Assembly (NCBI GenBank): GCA_902540785.1
Contig: CACBOA010000006.1
Location: forward strand, 1-43,514
Direction: 5' to 3'
From: an uncultured Pelagibacteraceae bacterium
Lineage (GTDB): Bacteria > Pseudomonadota > Alphaproteobacteria > Pelagibacterales > Pelagibacteraceae
Length of the DNA stretch: 43,514 nt
Made by a program: the position numbers and the translations under genes. Positions 1 to 8,718 of the stretch are shown in pieces (the first letter of the stretch is position 1; each line of letters starts with the position of its first letter). Below the pieces are notes generated by a model. It saw only the letters and a program-made list of their open reading frames with translations, was not told where the DNA came from and did not search any database.

Positions 1-403
1 TGAAATAGATTGATGGTGAGTAGGATACAACACCTAGATTAGCAATCTTTAATTCTTCAAAGTTATTTTCAATTCTTCCAACAAAAGTATCTTCATAATC
101 AACCCCAACACCTTCGGTAAAACTATCTCCTATGAATGCTATATCAAATTCTCTTGAGTCAAAATCCATTTTATCACAAAAAGTTCTAAATGAGTTTTTA
201 TTTGAACAAAAAAGGTAAGTTTTGCCAGGGGACCATTCTAAATCTCCTCTAAAACTTTTTTTTAGATCATGATCGTAAACATTGTGACCAGTTGTATGAT
301 CGATCTTTTTTGGAGTAAATTTTAATAAATAAGACCCAAATAATAAGTCAGTTATAAGGGCAAATACTAAACTTATACCAATTACAGAAAAAATTTTTTT
401 CAT
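1..403 (-). CDS. SGNH/GDSL-type hydrolase-like protein, 3' end cut by window edge
   Basis: The open frame starts at an ATG (complement of 401-403) and runs off the left edge, leaving 134 residues. Residues 5-25 are a hydrophobic membrane anchor or uncleaved signal. At residues 91-99 is IGDSFTEGV, matching block I (GDSxTxG) of SGNH hydrolases, in which the Ser would be the nucleophile. It is followed by NLGVVSYSP at 122-130, also common in this superfamily. The catalytic Asp/His block would lie outside the window. A membrane-tethered esterase or acyltransferase-like role is plausible, but the substrate cannot be named. The gene lies just downstream of the tRNA-Met on the same strand. Confidence 0.65.
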   Translation of the reverse strand, partial: MKKIFSVIGISLVFALITDLLFGSYLLKFTPKKIDHTTGHNVYDHDLKKSFRGDLEWSPGKTYLFCSNKNSFRTFCDKMDFDSREFDIAFIGDSFTEGVGVDYEDTFVGRIENNFEELKIANLGVVSYSPSIYF

Positions 404-408
404 TTAAA

Positions 409-485
409 TGGTAGCGGGAAGTGGGATCGAACCACTGACCTCAGGCTTATGAGTCCTGCGCTCTAACCAACTGAGCTACCCCGCC
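409..485 (-). tRNA. tRNA-Met (anticodon CAT), elongator type
   Basis: Read on the minus strand, this 77-nt stretch folds as a cloverleaf. The 5' acceptor strand GGCGGGG pairs with TCCCGCT, with G-T wobbles at both ends. The D-arm is TAGCTCAGTTGGTTAGAGC, the anticodon loop is CTCATAA (anticodon CAT), the T-arm stem is AGTGG/CCACT around TTCGATC, and CCA is encoded at the 3' end. The acceptor pairs 1-72 as G-T, unlike the C-A mismatch expected of initiator tRNA-fMet, so elongator Met is preferred. A lysidine-modified tRNA-Ile(CAT) cannot be fully excluded by eye. Confidence 0.93.
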
Positions 486-543
486 ATTAAATTATTTTTG
501 ATATATACTACTTTTATTTTTTCTTTCAAACACTAAAGAAATA

Positions 544-2673
544 TTAAAAGCTATTGCTTATTGAAATATTTGCATTGTAATTAGGTGCATCACTTAAAAA
601 ATCATAATTTGTAACAATCTTTAAATCTAAATCATTCAGTTCTTTAGTAAATTCTAATCCAGCATTTTTAAAATCATTTATCTTAAATGCATATTTAATT
701 TCATCAATTGGTACATATCCTACAGATAAATAGAGTTCATTACTATGACCTTTGCCTCTAGCACCAAATCTTTCAAAATTTACCACTGTTGACCAGCCAG
801 AAATCGAAGTTGTATCAATACCATAACCAACCCTGTAATTATGTTCTGATTTATTATTTGATGTGTAATTATATAATGTGCTCGGATTATTGATAAAATA
901 AAAGTCTGAGTCAGAAGATGAGCTTAGGTCCCCAACATATTCTAACCTTCCATGATGATTTATAATTGTGTCACCTTGTTTGTCTGTAGTATCAAAAAGA
1001 ATTCCAATTGTTGCAATCGCGGTTTTAATTTCTTGTTCTTTATAAATTAATGCATCTGCAAGACTATTACCTATTGTAGTTTGTTCCCTCAATATTTTAA
1101 GTTTTGTGTATCCAAGATCTAATTTAATTCCTGGATTTAAATTAAATTTCTCATCTATAATTCTTTTTCCAAAATTAATTGAGCCAAATATTTGTTGTCC
1201 TTCTCTGTCACCTCTTAACGTATTTCCCTTAATTACTCTTTTATGGTCAATATCAAGATGACTGATACCAATAATACCATCCGTGAAAAATTGATTGTCT
1301 CTAAGTTTTGTTTCATATAGAGCTAAGCTGTAAGCATCAGTATTTATTTTTGTACCATTACCACCAATGTGAATAACATCTGTTCCATACTGAAAAACAT
1401 AACCATACATTTTATCTCTATCCTCTTTTTTAATTCTATCAGCACCTATTGAAACACCCAGATTATGAAAATCTCTAGAGGACGTATTTCGAGCATGTTT
1501 GTTTCCTAAAACAATTCTTCCTTCACTCCATTCAAACCAATCATCACTATTGTAAGAACGATCCTTTTCTTTTTTTAAAGATTTAAGAGCACTAGCAAAT
1601 TTTGCAACAGTTTGATTTGTAAAATCAATTTCTGCATTCAAATTAGAAAGGTTATCTTTATTTTTATGTCTTCTTAACCATTCCATTCTATGAAATATTG
1701 GAAGAGTATTGCTTTGAATTATACGCTTAGCTGACTCTACATTAGCTTCAATGATAGCTTTTACATCTGCATTAGTTGATGCATCAAGACAAGTTATAGT
1801 TTCAGCGCAAGCCACACTATATTCATATACAGTATTTACACCTGTCTGACTTTGTCTAGAGTCTGTATCTTGAGTAATATATAATTTTGTAAAATTGGCT
1901 GTAAAAATAAAACCTGCCATAATTGAATTACCAGATGATGAAACTTGAGCACTAAATGAATATGACTGTGAAAATTCTAATGTGCTTACGTCCCAAGGAG
2001 TTGATAGAGTGTATTTATGAATAGAGTCTGTATCATTGCCACCTATATAAAATATGGTTCCATCTGAATTAAATTGAATACTTCTTGGTTTCTCTTCTTT
2101 TCCCGTTAAAGCTGGAGACTCTGTTGAGTCTTTTGTTGCGCTAGTTACATCCCAGGGAGTAGACAATGTAAATTGTTGTACTACCTCAGTCTCATTACCA
2201 GTTACGTACATTCTGGTTCCATCATATTTAAAAGCTAATGATCTTAATTGATTTTCATCCGATATAGTAAAATTATCGTCGTGAACTAAAGTAGAACTAT
2301 CCCAAGCAGTAGTTAAATTGTATTGTTCTATTGTAAGAGATCCATTATCCACGACATACATTACTTTTCCATCCGGTTTAAAATGTATTGCATGAGGTTT
2401 ATCTATATTTGTTAATCTAGTAGAAGAGGTTAGATTTGCCGTACTAATATCAAATGGTGTGCTTAAAGAATATTGAATTACACTATCTACTACAGATACA
2501 GTATCATTTTCACGATTGGTTACATACATAATTGTTCCATCGGGTTTAAAATTTATTTGCCTAAGACCTGTTGCGTCTGATGAAATATCTTTTGATTGTT
2601 TAAATGTTATAAAACCAAATGAATTTGAGCTAAAAACAAAAAAGAAAAATATAAATAAAACGTACCTAATCAT
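544..2673 (-). CDS. Beta-propeller protein with autotransporter-like outer-membrane barrel
   Basis: 709 residues. Residues 1-20 form a signal peptide. Residues 40-270 hold five repeats of about 50 residues, each with an FxxDGTxMYV strand (near 42, 98, 148, 201 and a degenerate one at 257). Four of them are followed by a YxLSTPWD strand (near 68, 118, 168, 221), as in a seven-bladed-propeller-like passenger. A polar, probably helical linker follows (about 300-370). From about 385 to the end there is alternating beta sequence that finishes in a C-terminal Phe (NANISISNSF), the usual signature of an outer-membrane barrel recognised by BAM. I read it as a surface-displayed or secreted propeller on an autotransporter-type barrel. 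The ligand is unknown. It diverges from the GMP reductase gene. Confidence 0.7.
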   Translation of the reverse strand: MIRYVLFIFFFFVFSSNSFGFITFKQSKDISSDATGLRQINFKPDGTIMYVTNRENDTVSVVDSVIQYSLSTPFDISTANLTSSTRLTNIDKPHAIHFKPDGKVMYVVDNGSLTIEQYNLTTAWDSSTLVHDDNFTISDENQLRSLAFKYDGTRMYVTGNETEVVQQFTLSTPWDVTSATKDSTESPALTGKEEKPRSIQFNSDGTIFYIGGNDTDSIHKYTLSTPWDVSTLEFSQSYSFSAQVSSSGNSIMAGFIFTANFTKLYITQDTDSRQSQTGVNTVYEYSVACAETITCLDASTNADVKAIIEANVESAKRIIQSNTLPIFHRMEWLRRHKNKDNLSNLNAEIDFTNQTVAKFASALKSLKKEKDRSYNSDDWFEWSEGRIVLGNKHARNTSSRDFHNLGVSIGADRIKKEDRDKMYGYVFQYGTDVIHIGGNGTKINTDAYSLALYETKLRDNQFFTDGIIGISHLDIDHKRVIKGNTLRGDREGQQIFGSINFGKRIIDEKFNLNPGIKLDLGYTKLKILREQTTIGNSLADALIYKEQEIKTAIATIGILFDTTDKQGDTIINHHGRLEYVGDLSSSSDSDFYFINNPSTLYNYTSNNKSEHNYRVGYGIDTTSISGWSTVVNFERFGARGKGHSNELYLSVGYVPIDEIKYAFKINDFKNAGLEFTKELNDLDLKIVTNYDFLSDAPNYNANISISNSF

Positions 2674-2731
2674 TTACCTAAAATAAGTGTTAATTATCCA
2701 CTAAAAGTATTTTTTTCAACTAATAATATAA

Positions 2732-2750
2732 TTGATATTTCGAATATCAA
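2732..2750. promoter_or_regulatory. Palindrome just upstream of guaC, candidate operator
   Basis: TTGATATT-TCG-AATATCAA is a perfect 8-bp inverted repeat with a 3-base centre, ending 17 bases before the guaC ATG. It lies in the 94-bp divergent gap shared with the autotransporter gene. Position and symmetry fit a repressor site controlling purine salvage, but the cognate regulator is not identifiable here. Confidence 0.4.
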
Positions 2751-2767
2751 AGTTATCTTTCACTTAA

Positions 2768-3802
2768 ATGAGAATAGAAGAAGAGCTTAAATTAGACTAC
2801 TCAGATGTCTTATTTAGACCCAAAAGAAGCACATTAAAAAGTCGTAAGGATGTAAATCTATTAAGAACTTATCGATTTAAATACAGTAAAAATGAATGGT
2901 CAGGAATTCCAATAATAGCTGCCAATATGGATGGTGTTGGAGAACTTAGTATAGCTGAAAAGTTAAATGAGCATGGAATGATTACATGTCTAACTAAACA
3001 ACACGATGTTAAAAAAATTAAACAAAATAAAAATATAAAGAAAATTTATCAAAACATAGCTTTAAGTGTTGGCATTAAGAAAGAGGATTTTCGTAATTTA
3101 GATAAAGTATTAAAAGAATTTAGTTTTTTTAAATTCATATGTATAGATGTAGCTAATGGATATACAGAACATTTTACTAATTTCATAAAATCTGTAAGAG
3201 ATAAATATCCAACAAAGACAATTATTGCTGGTAACGTTGTTACAGCGGATATGACACAAGAATTAGTCTTAAGTGGAGCTGATATTGTAAAAGTTGGTAT
3301 TGGACCTGGCAGTGTATGTACCACAAGAATACAAACAGGAGTTGGTTATCCTCAATTAAGTGCTGTAATTGAGTGTGCAGATGCAGCTCATGGTTTAGGA
3401 GCACATATTATTGCTGATGGTGGTTGTACTTGCCCTGGTGATGTTGCAAAAGGTTTTGGTGGGGGTGCTGATTTTGTTATGCTTGGTGGAATGTTAGCAG
3501 GACATGATGAAGGCGGTGGAAAAATAATTAAGAAAAATGGTTCAAAATATATAGAATTTTATGGTTCAAGCTCAGAAGTTGCTAATAAAAAACATTATGG
3601 TGGTCTTTCTAATTATAGAAGTAGTGAGGGAAGATCTGTAAAGGTAAATTACCGAGGAAAAATTAATGAGACTATCTTGAATATTCTTGGTGGTGTTAGA
3701 AGCAGCTGTACTTATGTTGGTGCACCATCTTTAAAGCAATTAAGTAAATGCACGACTTTTGTAAGGGTCAGCAATCAGTTTAATGAAACTTTTACAAAAT
3801 AA
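2768..3802 (+). CDS. guaC: GMP reductase
   Basis: 344 residues, the length of the E. coli-type GuaC (about 347). GMP reductase converts GMP + NADPH to IMP + NH3 for purine interconversion in the cytoplasm. The protein is an IMPDH/GMPR-family TIM barrel. It opens with [18 protein letters not shown] (typical of GuaC), has the catalytic loop GPGSVCTTR with nucleophile Cys184, and then the phosphate-binding segments [11 protein letters not shown] (about 215-225) and [17 protein letters not shown]. The CBS-domain insertion expected of IMPDH is absent, which favours GMPR. The leader is short and AT-rich with no strong Shine-Dalgarno sequence. The palindrome at 2732-2750 may regulate it. It converges with the small gene ending at 3806. 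Confidence 0.93.
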   Translation: MRIEEELKLDYSDVLFRPKRSTLKSRKDVNLLRTYRFKYSKNEWSGIPIIAANMDGVGELSIAEKLNEHGMITCLTKQHDVKKIKQNKNIKKIYQNIALSVGIKKEDFRNLDKVLKEFSFFKFICIDVANGYTEHFTNFIKSVRDKYPTKTIIAGNVVTADMTQELVLSGADIVKVGIGPGSVCTTRIQTGVGYPQLSAVIECADAAHGLGAHIIADGGCTCPGDVAKGFGGGADFVMLGGMLAGHDEGGGKIIKKNGSKYIEFYGSSSEVANKKHYGGLSNYRSSEGRSVKVNYRGKINETILNILGGVRSSCTYVGAPSLKQLSKCTTFVRVSNQFNETFTK

Positions 3803-3805
3803 ATT

Positions 3806-4054
3806 TTAGAAAATCAGAAGTCCAAACAAAACTAAACCAGTAGAAGCTACAGCAGAAAAGTATAATTTCTTCATACTTTCGTTTCTTTTTTCAGTCTTAA
3901 CTCTGTTTAGTAAAACATTTATATTGGTACTCTTTGATTGATTTTTTGGATGGTCTTTTACTAAATATTTTTCAATTAGCTTGTCTCTTACGTTAAAACC
4001 AGAATTTTTCATTAGTTTATTAAACCATGGAAAACCCGTATTTGCAAATTTCAT
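3806..4054 (-). CDS. Small tail-anchored protein of unknown function
   Basis: 82 residues, not recognised. The N-terminal ~60 residues are basic and polar. The C-terminal ~18 (YFSAVASTGLVLFGLLIF) form a single membrane segment ending at the C-terminus, the layout of a tail-anchored protein. The segment before the membrane helix (NINVLLNRVKTEKRNESMKK) resembles the equivalent segment of the upstream neighbour (DINILKSKLQETESKEFKKN), so the two genes look like diverged duplicates. Its ATG overlaps the stop of that neighbour (TAATG), which suggests translational coupling. Confidence 0.6.
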   Translation of the reverse strand: MKFANTGFPWFNKLMKNSGFNVRDKLIEKYLVKDHPKNQSKSTNINVLLNRVKTEKRNESMKKLYFSAVASTGLVLFGLLIF

Positions 4055-4284
4055 TATAGTGAGAGGTTGATTCCTAAAATTCCTAATATAGTAAAAAGCA
4101 CAATAAGAATGAGTAGATTTTTTTTAAATTCTTTGCTCTCTGTTTCTTGAAGTTTGGATTTTAGAATGTTGATATCGACTCTATTAGATAATGATCTTCT
4201 AGTTTTTAAAGGCTTTCCAGCTTCAGTAAAATCATTTGGGGTTTCGATTTCAGCACTCAAATCTGTAAAGCCTTTATTGGTCAT
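4054..4284 (-). CDS. Small tail-anchored protein, paralogue-like partner of the next gene
   Basis: 76 residues, no recognised family. Residues 1-50 are charged with a probable amphipathic helix (VDINILKSKLQETESKEFKKN), and residues 53-74 form a hydrophobic C-terminal helix. The same pre-membrane pattern occurs in the protein encoded immediately downstream, with which it overlaps by one base. The gene is divergent from the two-module winged-helix regulator, with 115 bp of repeat-bearing DNA between them. That regulator may therefore control this pair. A function cannot be assigned. Confidence 0.6.
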   Translation of the reverse strand: MTNKGFTDLSAEIETPNDFTEAGKPLKTRRSLSNRVDINILKSKLQETESKEFKKNLLILIVLFTILGILGINLSL

Positions 4285-4303
4285 AGTGATGGTAAATCAT
4301 AAA

Positions 4304-4377
4304 GTTCAATTTTTCTCAATTGACAAAAAGTTCAATATGGGTCACAAATAGGTTAGCATATGTTCAATTTGGGTCAT
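4304..4377. repeat. Three direct repeats (GTTCAAT-type boxes) in a divergent promoter
   Basis: Three similar boxes stand in the same orientation. A degenerate copy GTTCAATTTTTCTCA is at 4304-4318, GTTCAATATGGGTCAC at 4330-4345 and GTTCAATTTGGGTCAT at 4362-4377. The two good copies differ at only two of 16 positions and start 32 bp apart, about three helical turns. They sit between the small tail-anchored gene pair and the regulator gene, so they are likely binding sites for a DNA-binding protein, possibly the divergently encoded regulator itself. Confidence 0.6.
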
Positions 4378-4399
4378 TAATACAATCAGCTTTTAATTT

Positions 4400-5377
4400 A
4401 TGGAAGTCAAACAAATAGATTTTTCAAAAACACTTTCGGAAGATCAAGTTTATAATTGTATTCTACAAAACTATGAAGCTCTTGGTACAGATTGGATAAC
4501 ACATCAGTGGAATTGGATTAATGCAATATACACTTCTTTTCAAGATCATTTAAAATTCTTAATAATAATTTCTTTAGTCGAAAAAACTTTAAATTTTTAC
4601 CATCAAGTTAATATTACACAAACATACGATCAATTTTATGCAAAAGATAATTTACAAATAAATGAGTTTAGTATCTCAGAATTGTGTGAAAAACTTAATT
4701 TACCAAAAGAAACCTTAAGACGTAAAGTTTTAGAACTAGAAAAACTAGGTGTTATAAAGAGAAAAAAAAAACAAGTTATAATTGATGGGTCTGCTTATTT
4801 TTATGTTAAACCTATAAATCAAATACCACTGACTTCAAAATATCTCTTTAGAGTTGGGGAACTTTTAAATAAAGAAAAATTATTCTTTAAAAAAATTGAC
4901 AAAAACGATTTAGAAAAATTGATCAAAAAAAATTTTACATTATGTTGGAGATGGTATTACAGAATGCAAATTCCATGGATTATTGGTTATCAAAAAATGT
5001 TTAACGACTTGACGACCGTTCATGTCATTGGGACAATTATGATGCATCAAGCATTAAATACAAAAACATTTCCAAGAGACTTTTCTATAAATAGAGATAA
5101 TAGACATTTTGTTGATAATACATTTACTAATCCTCTTCAGTTAACCAAGCCAGGTTTAAGTGCTATGTCTATTTCAGAAATGACAGATATCCCAAGAGCA
5201 ACTGTTATTAGAAAATGTAAATTTTTGGTCAAAAAAGGAAATTTAAAAGTTAATGATAAAAAACAATATTTTCTAACAGGAAATAACAGGGACGAGATTC
5301 TAAATTACCAATTAGATTTTTTTAAGGAAAAATCAAAATTTATAACAAGAATTTTAAATTTAATTGCAATTTCATAA
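4400..5377 (+). CDS. Transcriptional regulator with two winged-helix modules
   Basis: 325 residues. Two helix-turn-helix/wing segments are visible. The first is at about 90-128 (FSISELCEKLNLPKETLRRKV, then LGVIKRKKKQVII). The second is at about 255-293 (MSISEMTDIPRATVIRKCKFL, then GNLKVNDKKQYFLT). Each is preceded by a Trp-rich helical block: DWITHQWNWINAIY near 31-44 and LCWRWYYRMQIPWII near 181-195. The protein therefore looks like an internal duplication of a helical-plus-wHTH unit. No small-molecule-binding or receiver domain is evident. The direct repeats immediately upstream suggest autoregulation and control of the divergent small genes. I do not recognise a named family. Confidence 0.7.
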   Translation: MEVKQIDFSKTLSEDQVYNCILQNYEALGTDWITHQWNWINAIYTSFQDHLKFLIIISLVEKTLNFYHQVNITQTYDQFYAKDNLQINEFSISELCEKLNLPKETLRRKVLELEKLGVIKRKKKQVIIDGSAYFYVKPINQIPLTSKYLFRVGELLNKEKLFFKKIDKNDLEKLIKKNFTLCWRWYYRMQIPWIIGYQKMFNDLTTVHVIGTIMMHQALNTKTFPRDFSINRDNRHFVDNTFTNPLQLTKPGLSAMSISEMTDIPRATVIRKCKFLVKKGNLKVNDKKQYFLTGNNRDEILNYQLDFFKEKSKFITRILNLIAIS

Positions 5378-5421
5378 ATCTTAAATAAGCTGTATTTGTA
5401 ATACTATTTTACAGAGGGGTT

Positions 5422-6273
5422 ATGGAGATAGTTACAAAAATAGCACCTATCATACTGGCATTAATAATGTTGGGTTTAGGTTTAGGTTTAAAAGTTGAAG
5501 ATTTTACGAGAGTATTAAAAAATCCAAAAGATTTTTTTGTAGGTTTTATTTCTCAATTAATCATCCTTCCATTAATTGCTTATTTATTAATTGTTATTTT
5601 AAAAGTACCACCTGAAATAGCAATTGGAGTTATGATTATCGCTGCTGCACCAGGTGGAGTTACATCTAATATATTAACAAAATTTGCCAATGGAGATGTC
5701 GCTTTATCTATTACTTTAACGGCTATAATCAGTTTAATTTCTATTATTACTGTTCCTCTTATAATTTTTACATCTGCTGATTTACTTGGAATTACAGATA
5801 TTTCTCAAAACATTTCAATGACTGGTATAGCACTAAAAATGTTTTTGGTTGTAACAATTCCGGTTATCTTGGGAATGATTATAAGAAAATTTGCTGAAAA
5901 TTTTATAAACTCAAAAATTCAAATATTTGAAAAACTTAATATAGTATTATTTGTTATTTTTTTTATTGCTGCATTTTACGAAGAAAGAGAGAGTTTTATA
6001 GATTTTCTAGTCCAAGCAGGTCTTATTTCTTTAATTTTAAATATATCAATGATGATTGTGGCTTATTACCTTGGTAAAACTTTTGCTTCAGGAGTGAAAC
6101 AACAAAAATGTATTGCTTTAGAATGTGGGTTGCAAAATGGTACTTTGGCAATATTTGTTTCTACACAAATATTCGGTACAGATTTAGTCTACATAACTCC
6201 AACAGCTGCATATGCTTTAATTATGTACATCACTGGTTTTATATTTGTTTTTCTTCTAAAAAATAAAGCTTAA
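5422..6273 (+). CDS. BASS-family (bile acid:sodium symporter) transporter
   Basis: 283 residues with about nine to ten hydrophobic segments, the size and hydropathy of the SBF/BASS family. Family-like features are GLGLKVEDFTRVLKNPK near 16-32, the substrate-loop segment AAAPGGVTSNILTKFANGD near 74-92, and ALECGLQNGTLAIFV near 233-247. These proteins are inner-membrane Na+-coupled carriers of organic anions. In marine bacteria the substrate is unlikely to be bile acid; keto acids, pantoate or sulfonates are possible. A Shine-Dalgarno-like GAGGGG precedes the ATG. Its stop overlaps the stop of the convergent 814-residue flavoprotein by three bases. Confidence 0.85.
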   Translation: MEIVTKIAPIILALIMLGLGLGLKVEDFTRVLKNPKDFFVGFISQLIILPLIAYLLIVILKVPPEIAIGVMIIAAAPGGVTSNILTKFANGDVALSITLTAIISLISIITVPLIIFTSADLLGITDISQNISMTGIALKMFLVVTIPVILGMIIRKFAENFINSKIQIFEKLNIVLFVIFFIAAFYEERESFIDFLVQAGLISLILNISMMIVAYYLGKTFASGVKQQKCIALECGLQNGTLAIFVSTQIFGTDLVYITPTAAYALIMYITGFIFVFLLKNKA

Positions 6274-8714
6274 TTACTCTTAAAATTGGTCTGTTTTAAT
6301 GGTTTATCAATCAATTCAATTTCGTATTTTTTTTTCTCAACCTCAATGAATAATTTACTATCTCTCAATTTTTGATTGGAAAAATTGTTTTTAATGTAAC
6401 CAAAAGTTAGATTTTTCTTAAAGTTAAATGAATAATTTCCTGAGGTAGATCTTCCTATTATTTTATCTTCTAAATAAATAGGCTCATCATGAAGTAATAG
6501 TGGTTCTCCAGGTTTACTATCTTTTAAGGTAAACATAGCAAATCTTGTTTTGATCTTCTTATTATTAATTTTTTCAAGAGCTGACTTACCAATAAAATCT
6601 ACATTTTTTTTATTACTGATTGTAAAAGATAGTCCTGCTTGATATTGATTTTCCTCAGGTGAAATATCGTGTCCCCAATGTAGAAAGCCACTCTCCATTC
6701 GCATAATATCCATTGCGTGCAACCCACAATTTGAAAGATTAAAATTTTTACCTTTTTCTATAATTAATTCATAAATATTTTTCGCATCTTTGGCTTCAAC
6801 GTAAAGTTCATATCCTAACTCCCCAACATAAGACAATCTCTGTATCCAAATTTTAATATTCTCGATTGAAATAAATTTTGCTGTTCCAAATTTGAAATTT
6901 TCATTATCAAAATTATATTTACTTAATGAACTTAATAGATTTCTGCTTTTGGGTCCAAATAAACCAAAAACACAATAATCATCAGTTACATCTTTCAATT
7001 CAATATCTTTATTTAAATGTTTTTTGATGTGATGTTTGTCTCTTTCTCTTGTTGCGGCAGAACTAATTATTCTAAAATGGTTTTCATCTATCGTTACTAT
7101 GGTTAAATCAGTCTCAATACCTCCATCTGAGTTTAACATATGAGTATAGGTACATTTACCAACTTCTTTTTTAATATTTGCAGTACAAATTCTTTGTAAT
7201 TCTTGATGGGCTTTATCAGATTTTATTTCGAACTTTGAAAAAGGAGTTAGATCAAATAAACCAACATTTTTTATTGTATTACTTGTTTCATACTCAGCTG
7301 AGGGATACCAACTTTGATAGTTATAACTATATTCATACTCTGCCTTTTCACCATCTAGTGCAAACCACATGGGTCTTTCATATCCACCAGAGACACCAAA
7401 ACAGGCTCCAAAACTTTTCAAATTATCATGATGTGGAAGTTTTTTTATATCTCGAGAAGTTTTGTGTTGTTTGAAGGGCCAATGCATTCCATACAAATCT
7501 CCTAATGACTCTGTAATCCTTTTTTTGATAAAACCTAATTCTGAATGAAACTTTTGAAATCTTTTTATATCATAACTAAAAATATCTTCATTAATATGAC
7601 CAGTCATCAACCACTCCGCTGTAACTTTACCAACTCCACCACCACTGCCAATTCCAATACTATTTAACCCACAACATACAAAAAAATTTTTAATTTCAGG
7701 TACCTCTCCTAATAATGTGTTGGTGTCAGGAGTAAAAGATTCTGGTCCAGAAAAAAATTTTCTAATTCCTGCGGTTTCTAAAATTGGAAATCTTTTAATT
7801 GCTGAAGCTAAATAAGGTTCAAAATGTTCAAAATTTTCTTGAAACTCACCAAAGGAAAAATCTTCTGGAACTTTATTGGTTTTATTCCAAGCAGGAATTG
7901 AATTGCCCTCAAAAATTCCAACTAGTATTTTTCCTGCATCTTCTTTTATATAAGTTCGATTATCAAAATCTCTAACAACTGGTAATGTTTTAGATAAATT
8001 TTTAATTGGTTCAGTAATAATGTAAAAATGTTCTGCTGGATACAAGGGAATACTAACACCAGCTTTTTCTCCTATTTGCCTCGACCACATACCTGAGGCT
8101 AAAACAATATATTCACATTCAATTTTTTGGCCTTTGACTTTAACTCCAGAAATTTTTCCATCTTTAGTTAAAATTTCTTCAACAGGTGACTTTTCAAAAA
8201 TTTGTGCACCTTCCATTCTTGCTGCTTTGGCCAACATATGGGTAACACCTGAAGGATCAGCAGCACCATCGCCTGGCATTAAAATTCCTCCTATAACTTC
8301 ATCAGTATTGATTATGGGATAATCTTTTTTAATTTGATCTTTATCTAAAATTCTTACATCAACATCGTAAAGTTGTGCGGTCGTTGCTTGTCTTTGAAGT
8401 TCTTGCCATCTTCCTTTATGTTGAGCGATTGAAAGTGCTCCGTTTAATCTTAAACCTGCAGAATGATCAACTTTTTTTTCAAGCTCTTTATATAAATCTA
8501 AAGTATATTTTCTAATTTTTGTGACTGCTGCAGTTGGACCCAATTGACTTACTAAACCTGCTGCATGCCAAGTTGTTCCTGACGTTAATTGATCTCTTTC
8601 TAAAAGGATTGTGTCTTTCCAACCAAATTTAGCTAAATGATAAGCAACAGAGCAACCCACTACCCCACCTCCTATCACAACAACTTTTGTGCCACTTGGA
8701 AGTTTTTTTTCCAT
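6270..8714 (-). CDS. Dimethylglycine/sarcosine dehydrogenase-like FAD-GcvT fusion protein
   Basis: 814 residues, the full length expected for DMGDH/SarDH. Order: DAO-type FAD domain with VVVIGGGVVG at 11-20 and TTWHAAGL at 47-54, where His50 matches the flavinylated His of mammalian DMGDH; a central FAO_M region; then a GcvT folate-binding domain and the GcvT C-terminal barrel. Such enzymes oxidatively demethylate N-methyl amines, passing electrons to ETF and the one-carbon unit to tetrahydrofolate. It is the last gene of an apparent operon with a taurine-type aminotransferase and alanine dehydrogenase, four bases from the latter. A methylated sulfonate such as N-methyltaurine is therefore a plausible substrate (inference). 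Its ETF partners may be those at 41.4-43.1 kb. Confidence 0.88.
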   Translation of the reverse strand: MEKKLPSGTKVVVIGGGVVGCSVAYHLAKFGWKDTILLERDQLTSGTTWHAAGLVSQLGPTAAVTKIRKYTLDLYKELEKKVDHSAGLRLNGALSIAQHKGRWQELQRQATTAQLYDVDVRILDKDQIKKDYPIINTDEVIGGILMPGDGAADPSGVTHMLAKAARMEGAQIFEKSPVEEILTKDGKISGVKVKGQKIECEYIVLASGMWSRQIGEKAGVSIPLYPAEHFYIITEPIKNLSKTLPVVRDFDNRTYIKEDAGKILVGIFEGNSIPAWNKTNKVPEDFSFGEFQENFEHFEPYLASAIKRFPILETAGIRKFFSGPESFTPDTNTLLGEVPEIKNFFVCCGLNSIGIGSGGGVGKVTAEWLMTGHINEDIFSYDIKRFQKFHSELGFIKKRITESLGDLYGMHWPFKQHKTSRDIKKLPHHDNLKSFGACFGVSGGYERPMWFALDGEKAEYEYSYNYQSWYPSAEYETSNTIKNVGLFDLTPFSKFEIKSDKAHQELQRICTANIKKEVGKCTYTHMLNSDGGIETDLTIVTIDENHFRIISSAATRERDKHHIKKHLNKDIELKDVTDDYCVFGLFGPKSRNLLSSLSKYNFDNENFKFGTAKFISIENIKIWIQRLSYVGELGYELYVEAKDAKNIYELIIEKGKNFNLSNCGLHAMDIMRMESGFLHWGHDISPEENQYQAGLSFTISNKKNVDFIGKSALEKINNKKIKTRFAMFTLKDSKPGEPLLLHDEPIYLEDKIIGRSTSGNYSFNFKKNLTFGYIKNNFSNQKLRDSKLFIEVEKKKYEIELIDKPLKQTNFKSN

Positions 8715-8718
8715 CTAA

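Noticed and set aside
4154..4351. 65-codon plus-strand ORF at the regulator promoter
   Set aside because: Overlaps the small tail-anchored gene antisense and runs through the direct repeats; no ribosome binding site.
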